A DNA stretch of 64,000 bases, taken from positions 434,001-498,000 of the forward strand of contig CAZPVD010000001.1 in NCBI GenBank assembly GCA_964589935.1, in the 5' to 3' direction. The translations under genes were made by a program, and so were the position numbers. The notes beneath the pieces were generated by a model. It ran no database searches. It saw only the letters and a list, made by a program, of their open reading frames with translations, and was not told the DNA's origin. The DNA is from VHCN01 sp964589935. Its GTDB lineage: Bacteria > Verrucomicrobiota > Verrucomicrobiia > Limisphaerales > VHCN01. Of the stretch, positions 51,770 through 60,706 are shown piece after piece; positions within the stretch are counted from its first letter, which is position 1; every line of letters begins with the position of its first letter.

Positions 51770-51829
51770 AGGTTTGTTTTTCCTTTGGAGTGTGCGGAAA
51801 GGAGACAGTGTTCAGAGCGTGTTCAAAAA

Positions 51830-53416
51830 CTATCTGCGTGATGCCGAGTGGAGTAAATCCGCCACCTCCGAGAGAATGTTCACACCAACCAATAAGATGG
51901 CGAACACGGCGAAGAAACTGAGCATTTGCCTGATGGGACTCCAAAGTGAATCCAGAGAGCGACGGAAGTTCGCCAGCCCAAGTGCATAGAGCCAGCACAG
52001 AAGAGCGCCAATTCCGACGTAAATCATGGTCCAAATGACCCGACCGAAATGCTCGATGGGCGAAAACCACATCACCACATCGCTCATCAGCCGCGCAACC
52101 GGCTCGAAGATTCCATGATGCCAGCCAAGATAATCCATCAAGGGAATGAACAGCGACGGGCAGGCGACGAAAACTACGACCGTCCCGATGAGCGCGCGCA
52201 TTCCGTTCGAGGCCGCCGTCGAAGAGTAAAGCGCCGCGCAGAGCAGGACGAGGTTCGCAATCAGGATTGGCGACACCAGATGGAGGTGTCCGCCTTCCAA
52301 CAATCGAGGGTCTCCCGTGACCCAGCTCGCCGCGCGCACGAGCAGTCCCGGCAACAGCAGTCCCAGCACCGCGTTCACCACGATCGCGACAAGGACTTTC
52401 ACGAACCATTGCCGGGCCGCCGGCACCGGCAGCGTCAGGTGCCATTCATGCACGCCGAGGTTGCGTTCCTCCGCCGTCGAGACGATGCCCACGGTCACAG
52501 GAACGGCGAGGCAGAGGAAGATCGCCGGGATTATCATTATTGGCTCCACGCCCATGGCTGGATAGATGCGCCACGCCACGAGGCAACCGATCCAGAACAC
52601 GATGAAGAACAGGGCCGCGAAAAACGCCGACTGTTGGAGCCGCAGCTCCTTGCGGACAAGGTTGGCCATGGCCCCGCCGCGTTTCGGCGTCAGCATCGCG
52701 GCCAGCCCCGCGAGCGGATGCGCCAGCTTCGCCGGCAGCGCGAGTTCCTTGCGGATGAGGGCGGCGTCCTCCAGTTGATCGAACCACTGCCAGCCCGCGC
52801 GGAACACGATGACCGAATACACCGTGCCGACCACGAGCGCATAGGTCAGAAGGAGCGGTTCCCCAATCGAATCCACGGATATGCCGAAGATCGCTGAGAG
52901 AATCACGCCGAGGATCATCAGGAAGTAAGGACCGAGAAACGTCATCGCGGCGCCGCCGAGTGAGTTGCGCGCAAACAGCGTCAGCGCCGGCCCGGTGCAG
53001 AAACTCATGACTGGAACCATGAGTGCCACAAGGATGGAAAGAAGCCCGAACGATGGGTCGCCTTCCGCGGCGTGGCGGATGACTTCGTCCAAGCCACCCG
53101 TGAGTTGAAGCAAGAGGAGGAGCAGCAGGCTCAGGCCCAAAATCGCCGCGCCCGTCGCGGCGAGTTTCTCGCGCCACAGTTGCCGCCGAGGCACTGGCTG
53201 CGCGAGCAGCACGGCCATTGTGCGGTGCGAGAACTCATGCCCCACGCACACCGGCCCCATCACGACGCAGGCAAACAAATAGCCGGAGAGGGCGTAAGGC
53301 ACCGGGTCCTTCACGCCGAGAATGAACGGCACAATCATCCACGCCGCCGTCGCGCCCCAGAACGGCAGCAGCGCGCGGGCTTCCTTCTTCAACCGGCAGA
53401 GTGTCGCGGGGTTCAT
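51830..53416 (-). CDS. ABC-2-type transporter permease
   Basis: A 528-residue multi-spanning permease. About twelve hydrophobic segments are seen in two halves, each beginning with a cytoplasmic start (RLKKEARALLPFWGATAAWM, and LVRKELRLQQSAFFAALFFI near 229), which resembles a duplicated ABC-2 permease of six helices each. The large central segment and the late helices (LIANLVLLCAALYSSTAASN, and others) lack sequence motifs. The gene overlaps the ATPase gene by 4 bp (ATGA), so the two are coupled. Together with the GntR-type regulator upstream it forms a compact export operon for an unknown substrate, possibly a small hydrophobic molecule or antibiotic-like compound. Confidence 0.85.
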   Translation of the reverse strand: MNPATLCRLKKEARALLPFWGATAAWMIVPFILGVKDPVPYALSGYLFACVVMGPVCVGHEFSHRTMAVLLAQPVPRRQLWREKLAATGAAILGLSLLLLLLLQLTGGLDEVIRHAAEGDPSFGLLSILVALMVPVMSFCTGPALTLFARNSLGGAAMTFLGPYFLMILGVILSAIFGISVDSIGEPLLLTYALVVGTVYSVIVFRAGWQWFDQLEDAALIRKELALPAKLAHPLAGLAAMLTPKRGGAMANLVRKELRLQQSAFFAALFFIVFWIGCLVAWRIYPAMGVEPIMIIPAIFLCLAVPVTVGIVSTAEERNLGVHEWHLTLPVPAARQWFVKVLVAIVVNAVLGLLLPGLLVRAASWVTGDPRLLEGGHLHLVSPILIANLVLLCAALYSSTAASNGMRALIGTVVVFVACPSLFIPLMDYLGWHHGIFEPVARLMSDVVMWFSPIEHFGRVIWTMIYVGIGALLCWLYALGLANFRRSLDSLWSPIRQMLSFFAVFAILLVGVNILSEVADLLHSASRR

Positions 53417-54303
53417 TTGAGTGTGGCCACAAAGATTTCCTCCAGCGTCAACGCCTCGGTGCTGAGTGCTTCGGGCGAGAAAGTTTTCAACCGTTCAATG
53501 ATGGCGGCACTTTCGCCGTTGGCGGTGATTTCCAGTTCGCGGCCTTCGCGGCGCGAGTGCAGCACGCCGGGCATTTGCAGCGCGGGCGGTTCACCGGGGA
53601 AGCGCACGCGGATGCGCTGGTAACGCTCGCGAGCATGGTCGGCTCCGAGGCGGAGCACTTCGCGGCCGGCATCAATGATCGTGAACTCGTCAATCAACCC
53701 CTCGAACTCTGCGATGAGGTGCGTGGAAACGAAAATGGTGCGGCGCTCCGGGTCGGCTTCCTGATACGCGCCGATGACGGTCTGGATGAATTCACGGCGC
53801 ACGATGGGGTCGAGGCCGCTCGTCGGCTCGTCGAGCAGCAGCAGTTCCGGATCAGGACAGATCGCGGTGATGAGTCCAAGCTGTGTGCGCTGGCCTTTCG
53901 AGAGGGCCTTCACGGACTTCGCCGGGTCGAGGCGGAAGCGGTCGAGCAACTCTGCCTCGGTCTTGCGGTTCCAACGCTCACGGAACGACGCGACGTAATC
54001 GAGCGTTGAGCGCACGGTCATCCACGGGTGGAACGCGACCTGGTCGGGCACGTAGGCGAGGCGAGACTTCACGGCGACTTCGTCGCGTTGCGGGTCGAGG
54101 CCGAAGACGCGCACGGTGCCGGAGGTGGGACGAAGCAAATTGAGCAGGCACTTCATCGTGGTGGTCTTGCCCGCGCCGTTGCGGCCGAAGAAGCCGTAGC
54201 AGCGCCCGGCGCGCACGGTGAGGTCGAGGCCGTTGACGGCGTCCGTGTGTCCGTATTTGCGGACAAGTTGGCGGACTTCGATGACGGGCGGGTTGGTGTT
54301 CAT
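53413..54303 (-). CDS. ABC transporter ATP-binding protein
   Basis: A 296-residue ATPase subunit. Walker A GRNGAGKTT (near 40), Q-loop, the signature ALSKGQRTQLGLITAI (near 137), Walker B ELLLLDEPTSGLDP, the D-loop and a switch His in IFVSTHLIAEFEGL. The C-terminal extension (about 215-296) is typical of DrrA/CcmA-like exporters. It overlaps the GntR gene upstream and the permease gene downstream by 4 bp each (ATGA), so all three are translated in coupled fashion. The neighbouring permease is its membrane partner. Confidence 0.93.
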   Translation of the reverse strand: MNTNPPVIEVRQLVRKYGHTDAVNGLDLTVRAGRCYGFFGRNGAGKTTTMKCLLNLLRPTSGTVRVFGLDPQRDEVAVKSRLAYVPDQVAFHPWMTVRSTLDYVASFRERWNRKTEAELLDRFRLDPAKSVKALSKGQRTQLGLITAICPDPELLLLDEPTSGLDPIVRREFIQTVIGAYQEADPERRTIFVSTHLIAEFEGLIDEFTIIDAGREVLRLGADHARERYQRIRVRFPGEPPALQMPGVLHSRREGRELEITANGESAAIIERLKTFSPEALSTEALTLEEIFVATLK

Positions 54304-54701
54304 GGCTGGTTTTTCTCCCGGCGGTTTTCAAACGTGTCGAGCCGTTGACGGACGAGCTTCAGAAATTCATCGCCCTTCACTTGCAAGTGGTGCGCGGCGA
54401 CGATGGCCTGGTCAATTTCCTGCGTGAGCAAGTCGTGACGGGCGGACTTCTTGAGCGGCGAAGCGCCGTCCTTGAGGAAGCAGCCCCTGCCCGCGATGGT
54501 TTGGATGACACCTTGACTCTCCAGCTCGGTGTATGCCTTCGCGACCGTGTTGCGGTTGATGCGGAGTTGCTCGGCCAGCGGACGGATGCCTGGCAACGGC
54601 TCGCCCGCCCGCAGCGCGCCCGACGCGGCGGCGGCGCGAACCTGATCGGCGATCTGCAAATAGACCGGGAGGCCGGATTTGAAGTTGAGCTGGATGATCA
54701 T
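54300..54701 (-). CDS. GntR-family transcriptional regulator (YtrA type)
   Basis: A 133-residue regulator made of a GntR winged-helix DNA-binding domain (about 1-75, LPGIRPLAEQLRINRNTVAK, then AYTELESQGVIQTIAGRGCF) and a short helical tail without an effector-binding domain. This is the YtrA subfamily, whose members usually repress the ABC operon they head. Here it is the first gene of the three-gene operon with 4-bp overlaps. Autoregulation is expected; its operator would be in the 128 bp before the start (54702-54829), where no palindrome was obvious. Confidence 0.93.
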   Translation of the reverse strand: MIIQLNFKSGLPVYLQIADQVRAAAASGALRAGEPLPGIRPLAEQLRINRNTVAKAYTELESQGVIQTIAGRGCFLKDGASPLKKSARHDLLTQEIDQAIVAAHHLQVKGDEFLKLVRQRLDTFENRREKNQP

Positions 54702-54829
54702 CGCCGTTCGTGTCTTGTGTCATAGGACTGTATGACAGTTGTGCGCGGTGTCAACAATTTATTTTCAACTTTCGGTGAAAGCCCGGCGGCGCGGCTTGAC
54801 CGGAAGATTGCCGCGTGGTGAACTGCGGC

Positions 54830-55156
54830 ATGGCTGAATTGAAAATCGAACCCATTGCCACTGGCAGTGGCGTCGCGCCAAAGGCCGGCGACACCGTGTC
54901 CGTGCATTACACCGGGTGGCTGACCGACGGGAAAAAGTTCGACAGCTCCGTGGACCGCGGCGAGCCGTTTGAGTTCACGCTCGGACGCGGCGAAGTCATC
55001 GCGGGCTGGGATGCGGGCGTTGCAACGATGAAGATCGGCGACAAGGTAAAGCTGACGATTCCGCCTGAAATGGCTTACGGAGCTGGAGGTTATCCCGGCG
55101 CGATTCCGCCAAATGCGACGCTGATTTTTGAAGTGGAACTGCTTGCCGTGCGTTGA
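54830..55156 (+). CDS. FKBP-type peptidyl-prolyl cis-trans isomerase
   Basis: A 108-residue single-domain FKBP. The start is ATG 54830 (MAELKIEPIATGSGVAPKAG), five codons after an upstream in-frame GTG. All the signature positions are present: DTVSVHYTGWL, DGKKFDSSVDRGEPFEFTLG, the GEVIAGWDAGV loop and PPEMAYGAGGYPGAIPPNAT. No signal peptide is present, so it is cytoplasmic. The protein is close in size and pattern to human FKBP12-like bacterial FKBPs. It is divergent from the GntR operon and convergent with accD, 6 bp apart. Confidence 0.95.
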   Translation: MAELKIEPIATGSGVAPKAGDTVSVHYTGWLTDGKKFDSSVDRGEPFEFTLGRGEVIAGWDAGVATMKIGDKVKLTIPPEMAYGAGGYPGAIPPNATLIFEVELLAVR

Positions 55157-55162
55157 GCGCGC

Positions 55163-56110
55163 TTACGCAGCGCTCGGCTGGCGCATGCGTTCCGTCAGGA
55201 AGTCGAGGTAAAACACGAGGTTCGACTTGAGTTCCTTGCGGTGCACAATGGCGTCAATCAAGCCGTGGTCGAGTAGGAATTCCGCAGTTTGAAATCCGGG
55301 CGGCAGCTCGGCTTGCGTTGTGTCCTTGATGACGCGCGGACCGGCAAAGCCAATCATCGCGCCCGGCTCGGCTATAATGAGATCCCCGACACTCGCGTAA
55401 CTGGCCATGACGCCGGCGGTCGTGGGATGCGTGAGCACGCTGATGTAGGGCAGCTTTGCCTTTGCGTGATACGCGAGCGCGGCGCAAGTCTTGGCCATTT
55501 GCATAAGGCTGAACATGCCTTCATACATGCGCGCGCCGCCGCTGGTGGAGATGATGATGACCGGCAAGCCCTTTGAAGTGCCGGCCTCAATGAGTCGCGT
55601 GAGTTTTTCGCCGACGACAGAACCCATCGAGCCCCCGAGGAAGCCAAAATCCATCACGCCGAGCGCCACGCGCTTCTCGCCGATGCGACAGATGCCGGTG
55701 ATGACGGCGTCCTTGAGCGTGGTGTTTTTCTGATAACTTTCGAGCTTGGAAGTGTAGGTGGCGACTCCGGTGAACTTGAGCATGTCCACGCTGGTCATGT
55801 TGGCGTCCATTTCCTCGAACGAGCAGGTTTCGACGAGCGAGTGGATGCGTTCGCGCGATCCGATCGGGAAATGATGCGCACACTTGGGGCAAACCTTGAG
55901 GTTCGTGTCGAGTTCCTTGTCGTAAAGGATCGAGACGCACTTGGGGCACTTGGTCCAGAGACCCTCCGGGATTTCCTTTTTGCGCGTTTTCGCGGCGCCG
56001 AGCTTGGGCTTGCGAACGAAAGTGGTTTCCGAAGAAGTCGGCGGCGGCGTGACGGCGGGTTCAACGCCTTCCAAACCGAGGGTTTTGCGAGTGTATGAGG
56101 AGGTCGCCAT
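55163..56110 (-). CDS. accD: Acetyl-CoA carboxylase, carboxyltransferase subunit beta
   Basis: The beta subunit of the carboxyltransferase that makes malonyl-CoA for fatty acid synthesis. The start is ATG 56110 (MATSSYTRKTLG); an upstream in-frame Met adds 24 hydrophobic residues that would overlap no known domain. The four-cysteine zinc ribbon is present (WTKCPKCVSILYD and LKVCPKCAHHFP), then the crotonase-like fold with GVMDFGFLGGSMGSVVGEKL, STSGGARMYEGMFSLMQMAK, LTHPTTAGVMASYASVGDLI and GFAGPRVIKDT. Length 315 aa, against 304 in E. coli. The alpha subunit gene is not in the window. Confidence 0.96.
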   Translation of the reverse strand: MATSSYTRKTLGLEGVEPAVTPPPTSSETTFVRKPKLGAAKTRKKEIPEGLWTKCPKCVSILYDKELDTNLKVCPKCAHHFPIGSRERIHSLVETCSFEEMDANMTSVDMLKFTGVATYTSKLESYQKNTTLKDAVITGICRIGEKRVALGVMDFGFLGGSMGSVVGEKLTRLIEAGTSKGLPVIIISTSGGARMYEGMFSLMQMAKTCAALAYHAKAKLPYISVLTHPTTAGVMASYASVGDLIIAEPGAMIGFAGPRVIKDTTQAELPPGFQTAEFLLDHGLIDAIVHRKELKSNLVFYLDFLTERMRQPSAA

Positions 56111-56203
56111 GATGGACACGACAGCAAAGAACAGAATGCGCAACGGCAAGGGAATGTTCCCTTGTTCGGGCAATTCAGGCAAAGCTTTTCTGCGCCGATG
56201 AAG

Positions 56204-56989
56204 TCAAAGCCGGGTGCCGAGAACACCGCGCGCCAGCGTCCACACGCAAACGTCACCCGCGCCCGCATCGCGCAATGACTTCGCGCAGGCACTCGTTGTT
56301 GCGCCTGTCGTGAGAACATCGTCCACGAGAACGATGCGTTCACCGCTCAATTTCACTCCATCGCGAATTTTGAATGCGCGGGCGACATTCGTGGCCCGTT
56401 CCGAACGGGCGAGTTGGGTTTGCGTGCGCGTTGGCTGCGCCCGGCGCACAAGTCGCGTGTTCACCGGCAGGGCCGCAGCGTCGCCGAGACGGCGCGCTAG
56501 TCGTTCAGCTTGGTTAAATTCGCGCTCGCGCTGCTTCACCGAGTGCAGCGGCACGGGGACGAGCATGTCCCATTTCTCGGCGCGAAGAGCCGGAGCGGCC
56601 TGGCGGATCAACAAATCGGCGAGGAACGGTTCGAACCATGCGGCGCGCGAGTATTTGTAACGGTGAAGCACATCAAGGAGGAAGCTGTTCGCGACGACGG
56701 CAGCGCGGGCGCGCGTGAAATGCAGCTCCATTTCGCGACAGTTGGTGCATTCAAATTTGGTCGTGATGTCGCCCTCGAACGGCAGTCCGCACCGCTCGCA
56801 GAACGGTTCCGCGACGAAACGCACCTGTTTCCAACAGCGAGCGCAGACAAATCCCTCCGCGGCCGTGGCCCGTTCCGCGCCGCAAAGCTGACAGACGTTC
56901 GGATAGAAAAATCCGAGCAGCGTTTCCGCAACATCGAGACCTTGCTGAACGGACGCCGGGTTCATGAAGTTGATGACGCTGGCGGACAT
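56204..56989 (-). CDS. ComF-family phosphoribosyltransferase-like protein
   Basis: A 261-residue protein of the ComF family, implicated in DNA uptake or in handling of imported DNA. The N-terminal zinc-finger part has four CxxC pairs (NVCQLCGAE, VCARCWKQV, FCERCGLPF, ECTNCREM). The C-terminal part is a phosphoribosyltransferase fold with the PRPP-binding motif VLVDDVLTTGATTSACAKSL near 222 and VPVPLHSVKQREREFNQAER near 141. It overlaps the 3' end of the CPBP gene by 28 bp, and accD follows 93 bp downstream on the same strand, so the three may be one operon. Other competence genes are not in the window. Confidence 0.92.
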   Translation of the reverse strand: MSASVINFMNPASVQQGLDVAETLLGFFYPNVCQLCGAERATAAEGFVCARCWKQVRFVAEPFCERCGLPFEGDITTKFECTNCREMELHFTRARAAVVANSFLLDVLHRYKYSRAAWFEPFLADLLIRQAAPALRAEKWDMLVPVPLHSVKQREREFNQAERLARRLGDAAALPVNTRLVRRAQPTRTQTQLARSERATNVARAFKIRDGVKLSGERIVLVDDVLTTGATTSACAKSLRDAGAGDVCVWTLARGVLGTRL

Positions 56990-57993
56990 GGGCCAGCCGC
57001 TTGTTTTCCGTTATCCGCCTTCCACACGAATACGAGCGCGGCCACCAGCACTCCAAAAGCGAGCCAGCCGTCCACCATTTTGCCCGTGCCCCAGAACCAC
57101 TGTGCCGCGTTTCCCTTTGCGTGTGTTGCAAACGCAAAAGTTTTCAAGCACCACACCCAGCCGGCGTGCAAGCCGATGGAAAACCAAAGGCTGCCCGTGC
57201 GCTGATACGCGAGCGCGAGTATCGCGCCGACGAGTGTGAGGTTGAAAAACGCCGGGACGAGTTCATTGACCGCGGTGAATCCCCGCATCATGCCGGGAAG
57301 CAACGCGAGTCCAGCCGACCAAGTCACGGGACCGGTTAATTCGGCGCGTTGGAAAAAGTGAAGTAACGCATAGAGCGCACTGCTCAGAATGAGCGCCACC
57401 GGCCAGCTCTGCGAGCGGCGCAACGCGCCAAAGATCGCGCCGCGGAAAAGAAGTTCTTCAAACAACCCGACAAACGCGGCGGACAGTGTGGCATTGACGA
57501 AGTGGGCGAGCCATTCGAGCGGAGTTGAGTTGAGTTGAAATTCTCGCGCGCCGCCGAGCAGCGTGGCGATTCCAAGCAAGCCGAGTGAGAACAGGCCGAG
57601 CGCAATCCCCTGCCCTGCGCGGCGAAATGCTTCGCGGGATTTTGACAGACCCATTGCTTCAAGCGAACTGGCTCCGATGACGCGCAGAAACGGCCAAAGG
57701 CCGAGCAGCGCGATGACGAGAAAGCAGCGGTTGACGTAACGATGAAATGGCGCGTCGGCCAGCGGCTTGAGTGCCGGGGAGTGCGCCGCCAGCCATTGCA
57801 CGAACGCCCACGCCCACGGTGCGAGCAGCGCGCCACCGAGCAAAACAGCCGTCAGATACAGGAAGATCGCGACGAGTGGCCGCACGGCGCGATTCAACTC
57901 CGGGCTTGCGTTCCCGCCAAGCAGATTATAGGAACGCCCCGCATGTTTAACACGGCACACCATCCAAACCGGGTGTGCTAATGAGGTTGTCAC
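56962..57993 (-). CDS. CPBP-family intramembrane metalloprotease
   Basis: A 343-residue integral membrane protein of the Abi/CAAX-protease-like (CPBP) family. About eight hydrophobic helices. Motif 1 is FEELLFRGAIFGALRR with Glu179, Glu180 and Arg184; motif 2 is YALLHFFQ with His212; the last conserved His276 lies in SIGLHAGWVW. These residues match the glutamate/histidine active site of Rce1-like enzymes. In bacteria such proteins process peptides or confer self-protection against bacteriocins. A shorter start (Met11, 57963) is possible. The 3' end overlaps comF by 28 bp. Confidence 0.9.
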   Translation of the reverse strand: MTTSLAHPVWMVCRVKHAGRSYNLLGGNASPELNRAVRPLVAIFLYLTAVLLGGALLAPWAWAFVQWLAAHSPALKPLADAPFHRYVNRCFLVIALLGLWPFLRVIGASSLEAMGLSKSREAFRRAGQGIALGLFSLGLLGIATLLGGAREFQLNSTPLEWLAHFVNATLSAAFVGLFEELLFRGAIFGALRRSQSWPVALILSSALYALLHFFQRAELTGPVTWSAGLALLPGMMRGFTAVNELVPAFFNLTLVGAILALAYQRTGSLWFSIGLHAGWVWCLKTFAFATHAKGNAAQWFWGTGKMVDGWLAFGVLVAALVFVWKADNGKQAAGPCPPASSTS

Positions 57994-58052
57994 CCCATCG
58001 GCGCACTCGGCGTCTTTGAGGCAGGCTTACTATCATTGCAATTTGTTCGCTG

Positions 58053-58913
58053 ATGCCAAGCACTCCAGCAAAGTCAAACGGGCGTCCCTCGGGAAATTCC
58101 GGACAGTTCGGTCCATTCTATCTTCACGAGCTCATCAACCGTGGCGGAATGGCTGAAATCTGGCTGGCGACAAACTCGCAGAAGCAGACCTTCGCGCTGC
58201 GCAAGATGCTGCACAACTCCACGTTCGCGTTTAGCGCGCGGAAACAATTCATGCGCGGGTGTGAAATCCTCAAGCAAATCCACAAACACAGCCACGTCAT
58301 CGGCTATGTGGAGCACGGCAAGATCGAGGGCACGCCTTATTTGCTCATGGAATATGTCGAGGCATCCAACCTCCGGCAGCTCATCGGACGCGAGGACCCC
58401 ATCCTCGCCAAGTTTCTCGGGAACATTCTCATAGACATGGCGGTTGCGCTGGATCACGTGCACGCGAGCGGCTTCATGCACTTGGACTTCAAGCCGGAGA
58501 ACGTCCTGATCACTCGCAACGGCGATCTGCGCCTCGTGGATTTTGACCTCTCCGAGCCGCTTGGCGAGAAGCCGCATAAAATGGCGAAAGTCTCCGGCAC
58601 GCCCGCCTACATGGCGCCCGAGCAACTGCTCCACAAACCGCTCGACCATCGCGCGGACATTTTCAGCTACGGCGTCACCGCTTACGAGTTGCTGACGTTT
58701 CGTCTGCCGTTTCAGGGCGATACGCAGAAGGACGTGCTCCGCCGGCAGCTCGACGAAGAGCATCCCATCCCGCCGCCGCGCGATTACAACTCGGACATTC
58801 CCATCGCGGTGGAGAAAACCATCCTCAAGTGCCTCGAACGCGACGCGGAGAAGCGCTACCCGTTCACCAGCGTGCTCGTGCGCGACCTGCAGGCCGCGCT
58901 CTACGTGAAGTGA
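58053..58913 (+). CDS. Serine/threonine protein kinase, non-RD with DFD motif
   Basis: A 286-residue kinase consisting of the catalytic domain alone, with no membrane segment or sensor domain. Gly-loop INRGGMAEIW (28-37), Lys51 in FALRK, C-helix Glu71, catalytic loop HLDFKPEN with Asp145, Lys147 and Asn150, metal-binding Asp163 in the sequence VDFDLSEP, and APE at 188-190. Two deviations stand out: the Arg of HRD is Leu (non-RD kinase), and the Gly of DFG is Asp. All catalytic residues are otherwise present, so it is probably active. It is divergent from the CPBP gene (59 bp) and convergent with the ABC operon (6 bp). Confidence 0.93.
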   Translation: MPSTPAKSNGRPSGNSGQFGPFYLHELINRGGMAEIWLATNSQKQTFALRKMLHNSTFAFSARKQFMRGCEILKQIHKHSHVIGYVEHGKIEGTPYLLMEYVEASNLRQLIGREDPILAKFLGNILIDMAVALDHVHASGFMHLDFKPENVLITRNGDLRLVDFDLSEPLGEKPHKMAKVSGTPAYMAPEQLLHKPLDHRADIFSYGVTAYELLTFRLPFQGDTQKDVLRRQLDEEHPIPPPRDYNSDIPIAVEKTILKCLERDAEKRYPFTSVLVRDLQAALYVK

Positions 58914-58919
58914 TCCGTC

Positions 58920-59774
58920 TCACGACTTGATGTCGCGCAGATGAAAGTGCGTCGCGCCGATGACGAAGGCCGTGACGTTCACCGCGACGAGGACACAAAG
59001 CGACTGCGCGATTTGCGCGGTCTGCATCGGCTTGCCGAAGATCATCACCCATGCCCGGAAGTGATGCGTGATGGCGAACTCCTTCCAGTCCTCGAAGAAA
59101 GGCATCCCCTCCATCACCACGCTCAGGAACAGGACGGACATCGCAAGGATCGTCGCGGCGGCGGGCTTCATGTTGAAACACGAGAACATGAACGCCAGGC
59201 TCAACATCGTGCAGGCGTTCACCGCGAGCAGCAGGTGCGCCAGCGCGTAATACTGCAGGCCCTCGCTTGCAGTCATCACGTTGAAAATCGTCGAGCCTCC
59301 GGGGATCGGGATGAAGACGAACATTCCCTTCCACCCAAACCAGCAGCGCGCAAAGAACAGCGCCATCGCACCCAGCGAAACGATGAGGATCGTCGCAAAA
59401 ATCACACCCGTGAGCCATTTGGTGAACAGCAGCCGGAAGCGCGAGATAGGCCGCGAGAGGATCATCCGCAGCGCCCCGTCCTCCGCCTCCTTTGCCACAA
59501 GGTCGCCGCCCACGAGCATCACGTAGAGCGGCATGAGCAGGAGAATTTGCGGGAGGAGCATGAGCAGCGCGACGGTGAGCGCGGAGATAAACTCGGCCCC
59601 GATGTAGCCGTTGGATTCGAGCAGTTTCGCCGTGCCCTTCTGCCAGTTCGAGAAGCGAAAGGCCAGCAGCATGAGGTTCTGCGCAAGCAGGAACACGCCG
59701 AAACCGATGTAGGTGCGCTTCTTGCCGAAGAGCTTCCACAGCTCGTTGCGCAGATGGAGCCAGAACATTGTCAT
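58920..59774 (-). CDS. ABC transporter permease (ABC-2 type)
   Basis: A 284-residue permease with six predicted helices: FGVFLLAQNLMLLAFRF near 26, SALTVALLMLLPQILLLMPL, MLVGGDLVAKEAEDGALRMI (the coupling region typical of ABC-2 permeases of the NosY/GldF type), GVIFATILIVSLGAMALFFA, AHLLLAVNACTMLSLAFMFS and a last pair near the C-terminus. It overlaps the ATPase gene by 4 bp (ATGA). It forms the membrane half of the exporter encoded by 59771-60706, and is the last gene of a four-gene coupled operon. Confidence 0.88.
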   Translation of the reverse strand: MTMFWLHLRNELWKLFGKKRTYIGFGVFLLAQNLMLLAFRFSNWQKGTAKLLESNGYIGAEFISALTVALLMLLPQILLLMPLYVMLVGGDLVAKEAEDGALRMILSRPISRFRLLFTKWLTGVIFATILIVSLGAMALFFARCWFGWKGMFVFIPIPGGSTIFNVMTASEGLQYYALAHLLLAVNACTMLSLAFMFSCFNMKPAAATILAMSVLFLSVVMEGMPFFEDWKEFAITHHFRAWVMIFGKPMQTAQIAQSLCVLVAVNVTAFVIGATHFHLRDIKS

Positions 59775-60706
59775 GCGGGGGACGAAGAGCGGGGAGTAGG
59801 AGGCAAACTGGCCGCGCGGCTCTCCTGCATGAGCGAAAGGTAGAAACCTTCGAGCGTCTGCTCCTCCTGCACAACTTCAAAGACGGGCATGCCGGCCTCG
59901 ACGAGCCGCTTCACGATGCGGTCGGTGCCGACACCTTCGGCGAGCGTGACAAGAGCGCCGTCGCGCGCGTCGCGAATCAGTTTCTCGCCACGAAGCAGAG
60001 TTGTCGCGGCGGCAAAGTCCGCCGTCTTCAGGCGCACCCAGCTTTGCGTCGTGCGTGCCGAGGCGAGTAAGCCTTCAAAGACTTTTTTCCCCTGGTTCAG
60101 CACGGCAATGCGTGAGCAGAGTTGCTCGACTTCGTTCAGCAAGTGCGATGAAAGCAGGATCGTGAGGCCCAGTTCGTCGCGCAGGCGCAGAATCGTGAGG
60201 CGCATTTCGTGGATGCCTTCCGGGTCGAGCCCGTCGCTCGGCTCGTCGAGGATGAGCAGTTCGGGATTCGGCAGCAGCGCTTGCGCGAGTGCGAGGCGAG
60301 TTCTCATGCCGTGCGAGTAGGTCTTAACCTTGCTGTCGGCTCGATCAGAAAGGCCGACCCATTCGACGACCTGTTGTATGCGCTTTTTTTCGGTCGGCGC
60401 TGTGTAGCTGCTGAGGATTTCAAGGTTCCGGCGCCCGCTCAGGAAGTCATAAAAGACGGGCGTCTCGAAGATCGCGCCGACGCGCGCGAGCGCCTGCTGC
60501 CGGTGCGAAGTGATTTCGTAACCGCAGATTTTCGCGAAGCCGCCGGTGGGCCAGACCTGACCAAGCATCATGCCAATGGCCGTGGATTTGCCCGCGCCGT
60601 TGTGGCCGAGAAGCCCGAAGATTTCGCCGCGCGGCACGTCGAGGTCGAGTCCCTGCAACGCCCACCGCTGGCCGAAGCGCTTGCTCAACTGCCGCAGTTC
60701 GATCAT
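59771..60706 (-). CDS. ABC transporter ATP-binding protein
   Basis: A 311-residue ATPase. Walker A LLGHNGAGKSTAIGMMLGQV (near 34), the signature YSHGMRTRLALAQALLP (near 134), Walker B ELLILDEPSDGLDPEGIHEM and the switch His in ILLSSHLLNEVEQLC. The C-terminal extension (about 220-311) is long, as in GldA/NosF/CcmA exporters. It lies between the pseudopilin gene and the permease gene with 4-bp overlaps on both sides. The substrate is unknown. GldA in gliding bacteria is one relative of this subtype, but no other gld gene is in the window. Confidence 0.93.
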   Translation of the reverse strand: MIELRQLSKRFGQRWALQGLDLDVPRGEIFGLLGHNGAGKSTAIGMMLGQVWPTGGFAKICGYEITSHRQQALARVGAIFETPVFYDFLSGRRNLEILSSYTAPTEKKRIQQVVEWVGLSDRADSKVKTYSHGMRTRLALAQALLPNPELLILDEPSDGLDPEGIHEMRLTILRLRDELGLTILLSSHLLNEVEQLCSRIAVLNQGKKVFEGLLASARTTQSWVRLKTADFAAATTLLRGEKLIRDARDGALVTLAEGVGTDRIVKRLVEAGMPVFEVVQEEQTLEGFYLSLMQESRAASLPPTPRSSSPA

